Shown here in pieces: positions 1 to 10,624 of a stretch of 64,000 bases of DNA. Under the pieces are notes generated by a model that was not told the DNA's origin, did no database searches, and was given only the letters and a program-made list of their open reading frames with translations. The position numbers were made by a program, and so were the translations under genes. Source of the stretch: Synechococcus sp. 8F6 (GTDB lineage Bacteria; Cyanobacteriota; Cyanobacteriia; PCC-6307; Cyanobiaceae); contig NZ_NQKZ01000001.1 in NCBI RefSeq assembly GCF_002252665.1, positions 248,001-312,000 on the forward strand, written 5' to 3'. Numbering within the stretch: the stretch's first letter is position 1; every line of letters starts with the position of its first letter.

Positions 1-153
1 ACCTAGCAGGCGGTTCTTGATGTGCTCGGGCCGCAGCGGTTCGGCCAGCAGCGGGTTGTCCTGCAGGTAGATCATCCCCACCGCCAGGAAGTTGGCGGCT
101 CGCCACCAGGCATCCAGGTGTTGCAGCTGCTCCGAGGTCAGGTCTTCAGCCAT
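1..153 (-). CDS. xfp: Phosphoketolase, N-terminal fragment (runs off window)
   Basis: Only the first 51 codons are inside the window; the gene continues to the left. The translation starts [20 protein letters not shown] and continues through [15 protein letters not shown] and [11 protein letters not shown], which match the opening of xylulose-5-phosphate/fructose-6-phosphate phosphoketolases. These thiamine-diphosphate enzymes split xylulose 5-phosphate (or fructose 6-phosphate) with phosphate to give acetyl phosphate, a carbon-saving bypass in cyanobacteria. The ATG at 153 is the natural start because the family motif begins a few residues later. It is divergent from the antiporter, with about 150 bases between them. 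The thiamine-binding and catalytic parts cannot be seen, so the identification rests on the N-terminal signature alone. Confidence 0.85.
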   Translation of the reverse strand, partial: MAEDLTSEQLQHLDAWWRAANFLAVGMIYLQDNPLLAEPLRPEHIKNRLLG

Positions 154-301
154 GGCGTTTGCATGAATCCTGGATTCAGACCGTAGCGATGGCTGCCACA
201 GCCGAACCGCCCGCCCGGATAGAGATCTGCTCACGAACACGTTGAGCCTGGCCGCTTTAAGGTCGGCGCCTCAACGGCCCTGCCAAGCGCTCTCAGCCTC
301 C

Positions 302-1657
302 ATGGTGTTGCCAGCCCTGTTGCTTGAAATCGGTAGTCATCAGGCGGAGGTGGCCGAAACCCTGATTTCGGTTGGGGAATTCCTGGTGATCTTTGTGGCG
401 GCTCGCTTCCTGGCCGAGCTGATGGTGCGGGTTCAGCTGCCCACGATCCTGGGTGAGCTGGTGGCGGGTGTCCTGATCGGGGTGTCCGGTCTGCACCTGA
501 TCGTGCCGCCCGACACCCAGGTTCAGCTCAGCAGCTGGGGGCTGGGGTTGCTCAGCTCCCTAGCCGATATTTCGCCAGAAACGGTGCAGGCGATCTACGC
601 CGAAACCTTCCCCAACCTGGAGGCGGTTTCCCAGATCGGCCTGTTTGCCCTGCTGTTTCTCACAGGCCTGGAGAGCGAGCTCGACGAGCTGGTGGCGGTG
701 GGTGCCCAGGCCACCACCGTGGCGGTGACCGGCGTGGTGCTTCCCTTTGCCCTCGGCACCGGCGGCCTCTATTACCTCTTCCATGTGCCGCTGATTCCGT
801 CGATCTTTGCCGGGGCGGCGATGACCGCCACCAGCATCGGCATCACAGCGAGTGTGTTCGGCGAGCTGAAGTTTCTGCGCACCCGCGAAGGCCAGACCGT
901 GATCGGTGCCGCCGTGCTCGACGACATCCTCGGCATCGTGATCCTGGCGGTGGTGGTGAGCCTGGCGGGGGGGGAGGGCTTCAGCCTGGGGCCGATTCTC
1001 AAGTTGGTGGCGGCGGCTGGGGTGTTTGTGGCGGCGGCCCTGTTCCTGAGCCGCACCGCCGCGCCTGCTTTCGACTGGGTGCTCGACCAGCTCAAGGCCC
1101 CCGGCGAGGTGGTCGTGGCGGCCTTTGTGGCGTTGTCGTTGTGCTGCTTTGTGGCCCAGGCCATTGGCCTGGAGGCGGCCCTGGGGGCCTTCGCGGCGGG
1201 ATTGATCCTGAGTGGCTCGAAGCACACCCATGCCATCCAGGACACGGTCAAACCGCTGGTGGCGCTGTTTGCCACGATCTTCTTCGTGCTGATCGGTACG
1301 GGGATGGACCTGTCGGTGCTCAATCCGCTGGACCCTGCCAACCGGGAGGGCCTGGTGGTGGCGGCGTTCCTGCTCACCGTTGCCATCGTCGGCAAGGTGG
1401 CCGCCGGTTGGAGCTACGTCAGCAAGGAGAAGACCAACCGGTTGGTGGTGGGTCTGGGGATGATGCCCCGCGGTGAGGTGGGCCTGATTTTCCTGGGGCT
1501 CGGCACCCAGGCCGGTTTGCTGACCAAACCCCTGGAGGCCGCCATCCTGCTGATGGTGATCGGCACCACCTTCCTGGCGCCGATCCTGCTCAGAGTGGTG
1601 CTGGGTGGCAGTGCTGGAGGACCCGATCTTGACCCGCTTGCCGAAATCCCCACCTGA
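302..1657 (+). CDS. Cation:proton antiporter (CPA2 family, NapA/KefB-like)
   Basis: A 451-residue polytopic membrane protein with about a dozen hydrophobic segments. It carries the CPA2 features PTILGELVAGVLIGVSGLHL near the N-terminus, a LLFLTGLESELDEL segment, TATSIGITASVFGEL and the ion-binding-type AVLDDILGIVIL. The family exchanges Na+ or K+ for protons across the plasma membrane and sets ion and pH balance. No C-terminal TrkA/RCK domain is present, so it is a transporter core only. I chose the ATG at 302; a TTG at 242 in the same frame would add 20 residues. The next gene overlaps its 3' end. Ion specificity cannot be read from the sequence. Confidence 0.85.
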   Translation: MVLPALLLEIGSHQAEVAETLISVGEFLVIFVAARFLAELMVRVQLPTILGELVAGVLIGVSGLHLIVPPDTQVQLSSWGLGLLSSLADISPETVQAIYAETFPNLEAVSQIGLFALLFLTGLESELDELVAVGAQATTVAVTGVVLPFALGTGGLYYLFHVPLIPSIFAGAAMTATSIGITASVFGELKFLRTREGQTVIGAAVLDDILGIVILAVVVSLAGGEGFSLGPILKLVAAAGVFVAAALFLSRTAAPAFDWVLDQLKAPGEVVVAAFVALSLCCFVAQAIGLEAALGAFAAGLILSGSKHTHAIQDTVKPLVALFATIFFVLIGTGMDLSVLNPLDPANREGLVVAAFLLTVAIVGKVAAGWSYVSKEKTNRLVVGLGMMPRGEVGLIFLGLGTQAGLLTKPLEAAILLMVIGTTFLAPILLRVVLGGSAGGPDLDPLAEIPT

Positions 1658-2204
1658 GTCACCCTTGAGGCCCCCGGCCAACCCGCTGCGGCGCTGGGGC
1701 CTGAGCTGGGGCGGTTGGCTTGACAACCGCCATGGCGAATGGTGGCTGCTGGCCCAGTTGGGTCTGATCGCGGCCCACCTGCTGCCCCCCTGGCCGGCTC
1801 CGGGAGCCTGGGGCTATGCCTGGCCCCTGCCCCTGGCCCTTGTCGGCGCACTGCTGTTTGTGGTGGGGTTGGTGTTGGCGGCCCAGGCGTTCTGGGGGCT
1901 CGGAGCCAGCCTCACCCCCCTGCCCGATCCGATCCCGGGCGCCCCTCTGGTGAGCAGCGGCGCCTATGGCCGCTGCCGTCATCCCCTGTATCAAGCCGTG
2001 CTGCTGTGCTCGCTGGGGGTGACCCTGGCCCTGGGCAGCCTGTTGCATCTGGCCTTGCTGCTGGGCCTGGCAGCCGTGCTGGGCGGCAAGGCGCGCCGGG
2101 AGGAGCGGGCACTGGCGGCGGTTCACCCCGAGTACGCCGCCTACCGGGCCGCGACGCCCGCAATCATTCCCCGCCTTCCCTGGCTCGACTGGCGAGTGCT
2201 GTGA
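1605..2204 (+). CDS. Isoprenylcysteine carboxyl methyltransferase-like membrane protein
   Basis: About 199 residues with four hydrophobic segments. The C-terminal half has the ICMT/phospholipid-methyltransferase pattern: SSGAYGRCRHPLYQA, a hydrophobic pair, then REERALAAVHPEYAAYRA. In this superfamily the RHP and E-x-x-L...Y motifs bind S-adenosylmethionine, and members methylate lipids or small lipophilic acceptors in the membrane. Bacteria usually lack prenylated CaaX proteins, so the substrate is unknown. The start is uncertain: GTG at 1605 or 1611 and TTG at 1629 are in frame and all lie inside the end of the antiporter gene, suggesting translational coupling. The 3' end overlaps the opposing gene by 41 bases. 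Confidence 0.7.
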   Translation: MAVLEDPILTRLPKSPPESPLRPPANPLRRWGLSWGGWLDNRHGEWWLLAQLGLIAAHLLPPWPAPGAWGYAWPLPLALVGALLFVVGLVLAAQAFWGLGASLTPLPDPIPGAPLVSSGAYGRCRHPLYQAVLLCSLGVTLALGSLLHLALLLGLAAVLGGKARREERALAAVHPEYAAYRAATPAIIPRLPWLDWRVL

Positions 2205-2478
2205 ACAGCCCCCAGCCGGCGGCGATCAGGCCGAGGCTGCTGGCCCAGTCGGGGCCGAGGGCCCAGCTCAGGGCGAGGTCGGCCAGCACCCCGATGGCCA
2301 AGGCCAGCAGCAGGCTGCTGACCACAAGCGCCACCTGCTGAGCTGCTGCGGGCAGGGGACCTGCCGCCAGCGCCTCCTCCAGGCGTGCGAGGGGACCGCT
2401 CAACGGCAGATAGAGCGCCAGGGCCCAGAGGGCGATCCCCGGCAGGAAGGGAGTCCAGTCGGGGCTGGTGAGGGGCAA
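2164..2478 (-). CDS. Small membrane protein of unknown function
   Basis: I do not recognise this family. The translation has two clear hydrophobic stretches (around FLPGIALWALALYLPLSG and VALVVSSLLLALAIGVLADLAL), then a hydrophobic-to-basic C-terminus ending SRAREGGE. GC-rich third positions agree with a real gene. The frame extends to an ATG at 2526, but that codon overlaps the start of the divergent hydrolase gene; GTG at 2511 or TTG at 2478 leave room for a leader, so I give the shortest form (104 residues). The stop overlaps the 3' end of the methyltransferase-like gene. It may be an integral membrane accessory protein, but nothing in the sequence shows a role. Confidence 0.5.
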   Translation of the reverse strand: MPLTSPDWTPFLPGIALWALALYLPLSGPLARLEEALAAGPLPAAAQQVALVVSSLLLALAIGVLADLALSWALGPDWASSLGLIAAGWGLFTALASRAREGGE

Positions 2479-2524
2479 TGGCGCGCCGCGGTTCTCCCTA
2501 GCATCAACCACCCTGGCGCCGTGC

Positions 2525-3472
2525 ATGGTGGCTTCTGTGTCGAATCCGCAGCCCTGGAGCTATGCCGGCCATCCCGTGCATGCCGTGACGGCGGCCCCAG
2601 CCCAGCCCGAAGGGCCGGCGATCCTGCTGGTGCATGGCTTTGGCGCCTCCACCGACCACTGGCGCTACAACATTTCCGTGCTGGCCGAGCGCCACGAGGT
2701 GCACGCCATCGACCTGCTGGGCTTCGGCCGCAGCGCCAAGCCCGCCGCGCTGGCCTATGGCGGCGCCCTCTGGCGCGACCAGCTGGCCGCCTACGTGAGC
2801 GAGCGCATCGGCCGGCCCACGGTGCTGGTGGGCAATTCGCTCGGGGGTTTCTCGGCGTTGGCCGCCGGGGTGGCCCTCGGCAGGCAGGCTGCCGGGGTGG
2901 CGTTGCTCAATGCTGCCGGCCCGTTCAGCGATGAGCAGGCGCCGCCCAAGGGCTGGGGCGCGATCGCCCGCCAGACGATCGGGGGCGCCTTGCTGAAGAG
3001 CCCGGTGCTGCAGCGGCTGCTGTTTGAAAACCTGCGCCGGCCCGCCACGATCCGCCGCACCCTCAATCAGGTGTACATCGACAAGACCAACGTCGATGAC
3101 GCGCTGGTGGAGGCGATCCGCCGGCCCTCTCTGGATCCGGGCGCCTTTGGCGTGTTCCGCACCGTGTTCGACATTCCCCGCGGCCAGCCCCTCGATGAGC
3201 TGTTCGCCCAGCTGGGTTGCCCGCTGCTGCTGCTCTGGGGCATCCGCGATCCCTGGATCAACGCCGTAGGCCGCCGCGCCGCCTTCCAACGCCATGCACC
3301 GGCTGCCACCAGCGAGGTGGTGCTGGACGCGGGCCACTGCCCCCACGATGAGGTGCCTGGGCTGGTGAATGCGGCCCTGCTGGAGTGGATCGATGGGCTC
3401 AGTGCGGCGGCGGCTGCACCCCCGGCAGCCGACCTCGCGCCAGTAGCTGCTTCGGGTCGAACTGGCGCTTGA
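2525..3472 (+). CDS. Alpha/beta hydrolase
   Basis: A 315-residue single-domain alpha/beta hydrolase. The strand-loop GPAILLVHGFGASTDHWRYN gives the HGFG oxyanion-hole motif, VLVGNSLGGFSAL gives the nucleophile elbow G-N-S-L-G-G with the catalytic serine, LLLLWGIRDPWI contains the late-strand Asp, and DAGHCPHDEVP contains the catalytic His. Related cyanobacterial and chloroplast proteins act on lipid or pigment esters, but the substrate cannot be deduced here. The ATG at 2525 gives the usual length; a GTG at 2468 is less likely. The 3' end overlaps the opposing glcE-like gene by 74 bases. Confidence 0.85.
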   Translation: MVASVSNPQPWSYAGHPVHAVTAAPAQPEGPAILLVHGFGASTDHWRYNISVLAERHEVHAIDLLGFGRSAKPAALAYGGALWRDQLAAYVSERIGRPTVLVGNSLGGFSALAAGVALGRQAAGVALLNAAGPFSDEQAPPKGWGAIARQTIGGALLKSPVLQRLLFENLRRPATIRRTLNQVYIDKTNVDDALVEAIRRPSLDPGAFGVFRTVFDIPRGQPLDELFAQLGCPLLLLWGIRDPWINAVGRRAAFQRHAPAATSEVVLDAGHCPHDEVPGLVNAALLEWIDGLSAAAAAPPAADLAPVAASGRTGA

Positions 3473-4577
3473 TCGCCTCGATCATCGGCCGGGATGGGGC
3501 ATCCAGCCAGGCTGGGAGCTGGGCCCCAGCCGGCTGACGCAGCACGGTGAGATAGCCGCCCCAGCCCAGGCAGCTGCGCCGCAGTGCCTCCACTCGGTAG
3601 GCCGGCAGTTGGCCTGGCGCTGCCCAGGCGAAGCCGATCCCGCTGCCGGCACTGAGGCACACCGGCAGGCCGGCCAGCGCGGCTTCAGCCAGCAGGACGG
3701 GCGCCTGGCTGGGGCGCACGGCCAGGCGCAGCAACCAGTCGCAGGCCTCGGGTCCCGGGCCACGGCTTTTGGCCACGCGGGCATCGAGGTCGGCCGGCTC
3801 CATCGGCAGGGCGGCGATGCCAAAGGGGGTGGCTTTGGCGGCGATGCAGGTGATCTGCTCGTCGAGGGTGCGGGCGTTGATGCTGGCGAGGCTGATCAGC
3901 AGTCCGGTGTCGCCCCCTTGGGCGGGGCCGGCGCGCCACCAGTCGATTCGCTCCGGGCTGAGGCTTGAGCTCAGCAGCCAGCCACTCAGCTGCCCCAGGG
4001 CCTCCAGCGGGCCACTGAGCCACAGGCCCCGCCGCTGGGGCGGCAGCGGCAGGGTGCGCAGGGTGACGCTGGTGATCAGGCCCAGCGCGCCCCAGCTGCC
4101 GGTGAACAGGCGCATCAGGTCGTAGCCGGCCACGTTTTTCACCACCTTGCCGCCGGCCCGGGCGCGGGTGCCGTCGGCGCGGATCAGCTCGATGCCGATC
4201 AGCTGGTCGCGCACGCCCAGGTAACGCTGACGCAGGCCACCGGCCAAGCCTCGCGCCACCAGGCCGCCGAGGCTGCCGCTGGCTTCACCGGCGGGCCCGC
4301 TGCCCCAGGGCCAGTCGAGGGCCAGCCACTGCCCGTGGTGGGCCAGCTCCGCCTGCACCTCCACCAGTGGTGTGCCGGCCTGGGCCGTCACGGTGAAATC
4401 GCCAGGGCTGTGCTCGACGATGCCGCGCAAGCGGCCGCAGCTCACGGTTGTGCTGCCAGCGGCCACCGGCGGCCCCCAGCTGAGGCGGCTGCCCAGGCCG
4501 GCGGGTTGCCAGGGGGTGGCCTGCCGGTGCAGCGCTCGCACCAGCTCCTGCAGCTCGCTGGGCTCCGGAGTGATCAC
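3399..4577 (-). CDS. glcE: FAD-binding oxidoreductase, GlcE-like subunit
   Basis: 392 residues with a PCMH-type FAD-binding domain. VAAGSTTVSCGRLRGIVEH and FTVTAQAGTPLVEVQAEL form the FAD fold, followed by GSLGGLVARGLAGGLRQRY, VRDQLIGIELIRADGTRARAG, and GGKVVKNVAGYDLMRLFTGS, the last being very typical of GlcE. GlcE is the second flavin-type subunit of glycolate dehydrogenase (GlcDEF), which oxidises photorespiratory glycolate to glyoxylate at the membrane. A GlcF-like gene is 3.9 kb away on the same strand; no GlcD is in the window. GTG at 4577 is the start; the divergent kinase gene begins only 14 bases away, so the promoters must overlap coding sequence. A lactate or other hydroxyacid substrate is possible. 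Confidence 0.8.
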   Translation of the reverse strand: MITPEPSELQELVRALHRQATPWQPAGLGSRLSWGPPVAAGSTTVSCGRLRGIVEHSPGDFTVTAQAGTPLVEVQAELAHHGQWLALDWPWGSGPAGEASGSLGGLVARGLAGGLRQRYLGVRDQLIGIELIRADGTRARAGGKVVKNVAGYDLMRLFTGSWGALGLITSVTLRTLPLPPQRRGLWLSGPLEALGQLSGWLLSSSLSPERIDWWRAGPAQGGDTGLLISLASINARTLDEQITCIAAKATPFGIAALPMEPADLDARVAKSRGPGPEACDWLLRLAVRPSQAPVLLAEAALAGLPVCLSAGSGIGFAWAAPGQLPAYRVEALRRSCLGWGGYLTVLRQPAGAQLPAWLDAPSRPMIEAIKRQFDPKQLLARGRLPGVQPPPH

Positions 4578-4591
4578 GGCACGATGGTGCC

Positions 4592-5971
4592 ATGGCCGCT
4601 CCCACCAAAATCATCGTCATCGACGATGACCCCACCGGCTCCCAGACCGTGCACAGCTGTCCGCTGCTGCTGCGCTGGGACCCAGCCACCCTGGCGGCGG
4701 GGCTGAGGCACCCGTCGCCGCTGCTGTTTCTGCTGGCCAACACCCGGGGCCTGGCGCCCCAGCCGGCCGCCGATCGGGTGCGCGAAATCTGCCGGGCCCT
4801 GGCGGTGGCCCTGCCCGCTGCCGGCATCGCGCATTGGTGGCTGGTGAGCCGCGGCGATTCCACCCTGCGGGGCCATTTCCCCCTGGAGGTGGACGTGATC
4901 GCTGCTGAGCTGGGTCCGTTCGCCGCCACCCTGCTGATCCCGGCATTTCTGGATGGGGGGCGCACCACGGTGGGCGGGGTGCACCTCCTGAATGGCCAGC
5001 CCGTGCATGAAACGCCCTTCGCCAGGGATGGCTTGTTCGGCTATGGCAGCAGCGACCTGCCGGCCTGGGTGGAGGAGAAGAGCGGCGGCCGCATCCCCGC
5101 TGCGGACGTGCTCCGCCTCGAAGGCGCCGAGCTGGATCGGGCTGCTCAGGATGGGGGCCACGACCTGGCCCAGTGGCTGGACGGGCTGGAGAACCAGCCC
5201 GTGGTGGCCGTGGATGGGGAGCGGCCTGGGCAGCTGGCGGCCCTGGCCGGGGCCGTGCGCGCCGCGTCCAGGGCCGTGCTGTCCCAGTCGGCGGCGAGCT
5301 GGATCCAGGCTTTGGCGGCCCTGCCGCCTCAGCCCCGCGATGCGGCTGGTTTGGCGGGGTTGCGGCGCCGCGATCGCGATGGTGCGCCGCTGCCGGGTTT
5401 GGTGCTGGTGGGCTCCCACGTGCCCCTGGCTGATGCCCAGCTGGCTGCCCTGCTGGTGGAGCCGGTTTGCGGGCTGGTGGAGCTGGATGTGGCCAAAGTC
5501 CAGCGGGTGCTCGAGGGGCCGGCACCCGCGGAGCTGCTGGCTTCGCTGGAGCGGAGCTGGCTGGCGCAGCTGCAGGCCGTGCTGGCGGCGGGGCAGACGC
5601 CGGTGCTGGCCACCAGTCGCGGGGAGCTCGTGTGTGCTTCGCCTCAGGAGCGGCGCCGGCTTGGGGAGGCCCTGGCTGGGCTGATGGCGCGGTTGGCGGC
5701 GGCCCTCGCCCCCCGGCTTGGCTACGTGATCAGCAAGGGCGGCATCACCAGCCACACCCTGCTGGCCGATGGCCTTGCCTTAGCGGCGGTGGAGTTGCAG
5801 GGCCAGCTGCTGCCGGGGCTGTCGCTGGTGCTGACGCCCGCGGATGGGCCGGTGCCGGGGCTACCCGTGCTCACCTTTCCCGGCAACCTGGGCGAAGCGG
5901 ACACCCTGCGGCAGGCCTGGTGCTGGATGGAGGGGCAGGGCTCAACTTCCTGCTTGGGAGACGCGGATTAG
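4592..5971 (+). CDS. Four-carbon acid sugar kinase family protein (DUF1537)
   Basis: 459 residues. The N-terminal domain starts with KIIVIDDDPTGSQTVHSC, the substrate-binding signature of this kinase family, and contains VSRGDSTLRGHFPLEVD. The C-terminal domain has YVISKGGITSHTLLADGL and ends PVLTFPGNLGEADTLRQ, the nucleotide-binding side. Characterised members (OtnK, DtnK and related) phosphorylate four-carbon acid sugars such as erythronate or threonate. No partner dehydrogenase (PdxA2/LtnD) or aldolase (OtnC) is adjacent. The tight divergent pairing with the GlcE-like gene suggests a role near hydroxyacid metabolism, but that is inference. The 3' end overlaps the permease gene by 30 bases. 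Confidence 0.8.
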   Translation: MAAPTKIIVIDDDPTGSQTVHSCPLLLRWDPATLAAGLRHPSPLLFLLANTRGLAPQPAADRVREICRALAVALPAAGIAHWWLVSRGDSTLRGHFPLEVDVIAAELGPFAATLLIPAFLDGGRTTVGGVHLLNGQPVHETPFARDGLFGYGSSDLPAWVEEKSGGRIPAADVLRLEGAELDRAAQDGGHDLAQWLDGLENQPVVAVDGERPGQLAALAGAVRAASRAVLSQSAASWIQALAALPPQPRDAAGLAGLRRRDRDGAPLPGLVLVGSHVPLADAQLAALLVEPVCGLVELDVAKVQRVLEGPAPAELLASLERSWLAQLQAVLAAGQTPVLATSRGELVCASPQERRRLGEALAGLMARLAAALAPRLGYVISKGGITSHTLLADGLALAAVELQGQLLPGLSLVLTPADGPVPGLPVLTFPGNLGEADTLRQAWCWMEGQGSTSCLGDAD

Positions 5972-7306
5972 CCGGGAGGCTGCGTTGCCCAGGGCCACCA
6001 GCACCAGGGCAGCCAGGCTGTCGACCCAGTCGCCCAGGGCCGTGCCGACCAGATAGGCCAGCGACACCGCGGCGACCAGCAGGGGGGTGAGGGGGTAACC
6101 CCAGGTGCGGAAGGGGCGGGGCAGGTTGGGCTCCTGGCGGCGCAGGGCCAGCAGCGCGGCGATGCCCGCCAGCGGCAGGCTCACGTAGAGCACGGCACCC
6201 ATGGCCAGGAGCCGCTCGAACGAGCCGGCCAGCACCAGGGCCGCCGCCGCCGTGCTGGTGATCAGCAGGGCAACGGCCGGGGTGCCGCCCCCGTTCACCG
6301 CCGCCACAGCGCTGGGCAGCAGGCCATCACGGCTGAGGCCAAACAAAATCCGTGGCGCGGCCATCACCACGGTGTTGATCAGGCCCAGCAGCGACACAAG
6401 CGCGATGGCTGTGATCAGCACTGCCCCCAGCGGGCCGGCCAGGGCCAGGGCCGCGGCTGCGGCCGGCAGGCTGGAGTTGGCCAGCTGGGCGATCGGCAGC
6501 ACGTGCAGCAGGGCCAGGTTGATCAGCAGGTACAGCACGAGCACCGCCAGCACCCCGCCGATCAGGGAGCGGGGCAGATCACGCCCCGGTTCGCTGAATT
6601 CCTCGGCGAAATAGACCGGGCTGGCCCAGCCGTCGTAGGTGGTGATCACCGCCTGCAGGGCCAGCACCACGGCCAGGCTGAGGTTTCGCCAGCCCAGCGT
6701 CGTCATGGGTTCAGGGGTTGGCGGCGCGATGGGGGCCGCGGTGGGGATGGGCAGCAGGAAGCAGGCCGCCACGAGGGCCAGAAAGGCCACCGCCTTGGCC
6801 AGGCTGAGCAGTTCCTGGCTGGTGCTGCCGGCCCGCAGGCCCCGCAGCTGGATCAGGCTGAACAGCCCGATCGCCAGCAGGGCCAGTCCCTTGCTGATGC
6901 TGCCCTCCAGTGGCATCCCTGCCGGCAGCAGATCCGCCGGCAGGAGGGCCAGGCTGTAGTCGCCCACGGTGGTGGCCACCCAGGCCAGGCCGATGCAGTG
7001 GGCCAGCCAGTCGGTCCAGCCCACCAGGAATCCCACCTGCCGGCCGAAGGCCCGTTCCGCGTACACATACCAACCGCCGGCCTGAGGGAGCGCTGCCGCC
7101 AGCTCGGCGATGCACACCGCCCCCAGCAGGGCATAGACCCCTCCGGCCAGCCACACCGCCAGCACCAGGGCCGGGCTGGGCAGCTGGGCCGCCACCAGGC
7201 CAGGGGTGCGCAGGATGCCTGCCCCGATCGTGCCGCCCACGGCGCCGGCCAAGCCGAAGCCCAGGCCCAGGATGTCCAGCAGCCGGCCTGGGGCTGGCTG
7301 GCTCAT
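5942..7306 (-). CDS. APC-family amino acid permease
   Basis: 454 residues with about twelve transmembrane segments. The first carries GFGLAGAVGGTIGAGILRTPG, the glycine-rich helix-1 motif of the amino acid-polyamine-organocation family. GGWYVYAERAFGRQVGFLVGW matches helix 3. The family moves amino acids across the plasma membrane, usually with protons or by exchange. The ATG at 7306 is 10 bases after the stop of the glcF-like gene, and the frame upstream of it is a shadow of that gene. The genes icd, glcF-like and permease therefore form one run. Substrate unknown. Confidence 0.85.
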   Translation of the reverse strand: MSQPAPGRLLDILGLGFGLAGAVGGTIGAGILRTPGLVAAQLPSPALVLAVWLAGGVYALLGAVCIAELAAALPQAGGWYVYAERAFGRQVGFLVGWTDWLAHCIGLAWVATTVGDYSLALLPADLLPAGMPLEGSISKGLALLAIGLFSLIQLRGLRAGSTSQELLSLAKAVAFLALVAACFLLPIPTAAPIAPPTPEPMTTLGWRNLSLAVVLALQAVITTYDGWASPVYFAEEFSEPGRDLPRSLIGGVLAVLVLYLLINLALLHVLPIAQLANSSLPAAAAALALAGPLGAVLITAIALVSLLGLINTVVMAAPRILFGLSRDGLLPSAVAAVNGGGTPAVALLITSTAAAALVLAGSFERLLAMGAVLYVSLPLAGIAALLALRRQEPNLPRPFRTWGYPLTPLLVAAVSLAYLVGTALGDWVDSLAALVLVALGNAASRLIRVSQAGS

Positions 7307-7316
7307 CAGTGTTGGC

Positions 7317-8605
7317 TCAGGCACGCCCCGCCCGCCAGCTGCGCTGCAGCAGCTCGATCGGGTGCAGCACAGGCTGCGGGAAGTCGCCCTCGCCCAGGTG
7401 GCGGCGCAGTTGCAGGCTGCAGCCGATGTTGGCGCTGGCCACGAGCTCGGCGCCGGTGCCAGCCAGGTCGGCCGCCTTGATCCGGCCCAGCTCAGCGGCT
7501 TCCTCGGGCTGCACCAGGTTGTAGATGCCGGCACTGCCGCAGCACACCCCGGCCTCCATCGCCTCCCGCAGCTGGATGTGGGGGATGGCGGCCAGCAGCT
7601 GCCGCGGCTGCTCGCGGATGCCCTGGCCGTGCAGCATGTGGCAGGCGTCGTGGAATGCGATCTGCAGGGGGCGCTCCGCGCTGGCGGGGGTGCCGTCGGG
7701 GTGGTTCAGGGGTGCCAGGTGTGCCCGGAACGTCTCGCTTAGCCCCAGCTCAGCCAGGAATTGCTGGATGTCGGCCACCTGGCCGGCGAAGCCCGCCGCC
7801 GTGGGACTCTCCAGGATCGCGCCGTAGGCCTTGAGGGTGTGGCCGCAGCCGGAGGCCGCCACCAGCACCGCATCCAGAGGGCCCACGCCGGCGAAGCTCG
7901 CCATCAGGTCGGTGGCCAGCTCGCGTGTTTGCGCCAGTTCTCCCTGGTGGTGGGTGGCGGCGCCGCAGCAGCCCTGGCTCGGCGGGATCACAACCTCGAT
8001 GCCGTTGGCGCTGAGTACCTCCACCGCCGCCTCGTTCACAGCTGGATCAAACAGGCGCTGGACGCAGCCCAGCACCAGCCCCACCCGGGCGCGGCGTTCG
8101 CCCTGGGCCGGCACCACCTGGGGGAACGCCTCGCGGAAGGCCTCCGGCGCCAGCGGTGGCAGCAGTTGTTCCATCGCCTCCAGCTGGGGCCCGAGCAGCC
8201 GCAGAAGGCCACTGCGGCGCGCCAGGGCTTGCAACGGCGTGCCGGCGTAGGCCCGCAAGGGCGTGAGCGCCGCCCGCAGGCGGTTGGGGTAGGGCAGCAG
8301 GGCAAACAGCAGTTTGCGGAAGGCGCGCTCAACCGGCGTGCGCAGCTCCGGCGCATTGAGCTTGGGGCGGGTGGCTTCGATCAGCTGGTCGTAGCGCACC
8401 CCCGAGGGGCAAGCCGTGACACAGGCCAGGCAGCCCAGGCAGCTGTCGAAGTGCTTGGCCACGGTGGCATCGAGCTGCAGCTCTCCGGCTTCGATGGCCT
8501 TGAGGGCATGGATGCGCCCGCGGGGCGAATCCATTTCCGTGCCCAGTACCCGGTAGCTGGCGCAGGTGGGCAGGCAGAAGCCGCAGTGCACGCAGGGGTC
8601 GGTGT

Positions 8606-8609
<4 letters not shown>
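7317..8609 (-). CDS. glcF: GlcF-like iron-sulfur subunit (glycolate dehydrogenase type)
   Basis: 430 residues. The N-terminus holds two [4Fe-4S] motifs: [11 protein letters not shown] near residue 6 and [14 protein letters not shown] near residue 58. The C-terminal part holds two cysteine-rich CCG domains ([14 protein letters not shown] and [13 protein letters not shown]), as in GlcF, LutA and heterodisulfide reductase subunit D. GlcF passes electrons from the flavin subunits of glycolate dehydrogenase to the quinone pool. Its ATG overlaps the icd stop codon in an ATGA arrangement, so translation is probably coupled. The GlcE-like gene is on the same strand but separated by the permease and the opposing kinase. 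A GlcF-like subunit of another hydroxyacid dehydrogenase is the main alternative. Confidence 0.85.
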
Positions 8610-10051
<1,442 letters not shown>

Positions 10052-10135
10052 GGGCTTGTGCTGACCGGGGGCGGCGCGATCGGTGTGGCGAGCCTAGGTT
10101 TCGGGCATGCAGCGGTTCTGCTCAGGGGAAACGGC

Positions 10136-10624
10136 ATGAATGCCGCCGACCAGGTTCGATCGTTGGCCCAGGCCCAGGCGATCGCCTCGGTGGCGGCCCT
10201 GTTTCGGGCCCACTTCCCTGATGCCCGCGCCAATCTCACCCCCTGGCGCGACGACCCCCTCACCCGTGCCTTCGCCGAGCAGGACAGCCTGGATCTCTCC
10301 TTTCATCTGCCCGGTTGGAGTCCCCGCAGCCAGTGCCGCTCGTTTCTGGTGCAGTTGCGGCTCCAGCAGCCCCCGGGCTTGGTGGGGGGTTCAAGCTCGT
10401 TGGCGGGCTCAACCAGTGGCGAGCGGCCGCGGCTGCTGGGGGTGACCGTGCGGGGGCTCACCTATGAGAGTGAGCGCTGGCGGCTCGCCACCGTGGGCGA
10501 CTGGCAGCCCACCGGTAGCCATCTGCCCCAGGCCGAGGTGGCGCAGAAATTGCAGCAGTTCTGTCGGGAGTTGTTCGACCTGTTTGCCGACTCCACCGCT
10601 GCCGGACACTCCGAGGCGGCCTGA
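10136..10624 (+). CDS. Conserved-looking hypothetical protein
   Basis: A 162-residue soluble protein that I cannot place in a family. It reads MNAADQVRSLAQAQAIASVA, then FPDARANLTPWRDDPLTRAF, SLDLSFHLPGWSPRSQCRSFLVQLR, GVTVRGLTYESERWRLATVGDW, and a helical C-terminus VAQKLQQFCRELFDLF. It has no signal peptide, membrane span or cysteine cluster. The mixed beta pattern followed by a helix suggests a small alpha/beta fold. The ATG at 10136 follows a TAGGTT -10-like hexamer at 10095-10100. It lies between icd (divergent) and ho1, about 215 bases before ho1. Confidence 0.7.
   Translation: MNAADQVRSLAQAQAIASVAALFRAHFPDARANLTPWRDDPLTRAFAEQDSLDLSFHLPGWSPRSQCRSFLVQLRLQQPPGLVGGSSSLAGSTSGERPRLLGVTVRGLTYESERWRLATVGDWQPTGSHLPQAEVAQKLQQFCRELFDLFADSTAAGHSEAA

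Noticed and set aside
560-1726. A 388-codon minus-strand open frame across the antiporter gene
   Set aside because: His/Gln/Arg-rich translation without any domain, exactly opposite a gene with clear membrane-protein motifs; a GC-rich shadow frame.
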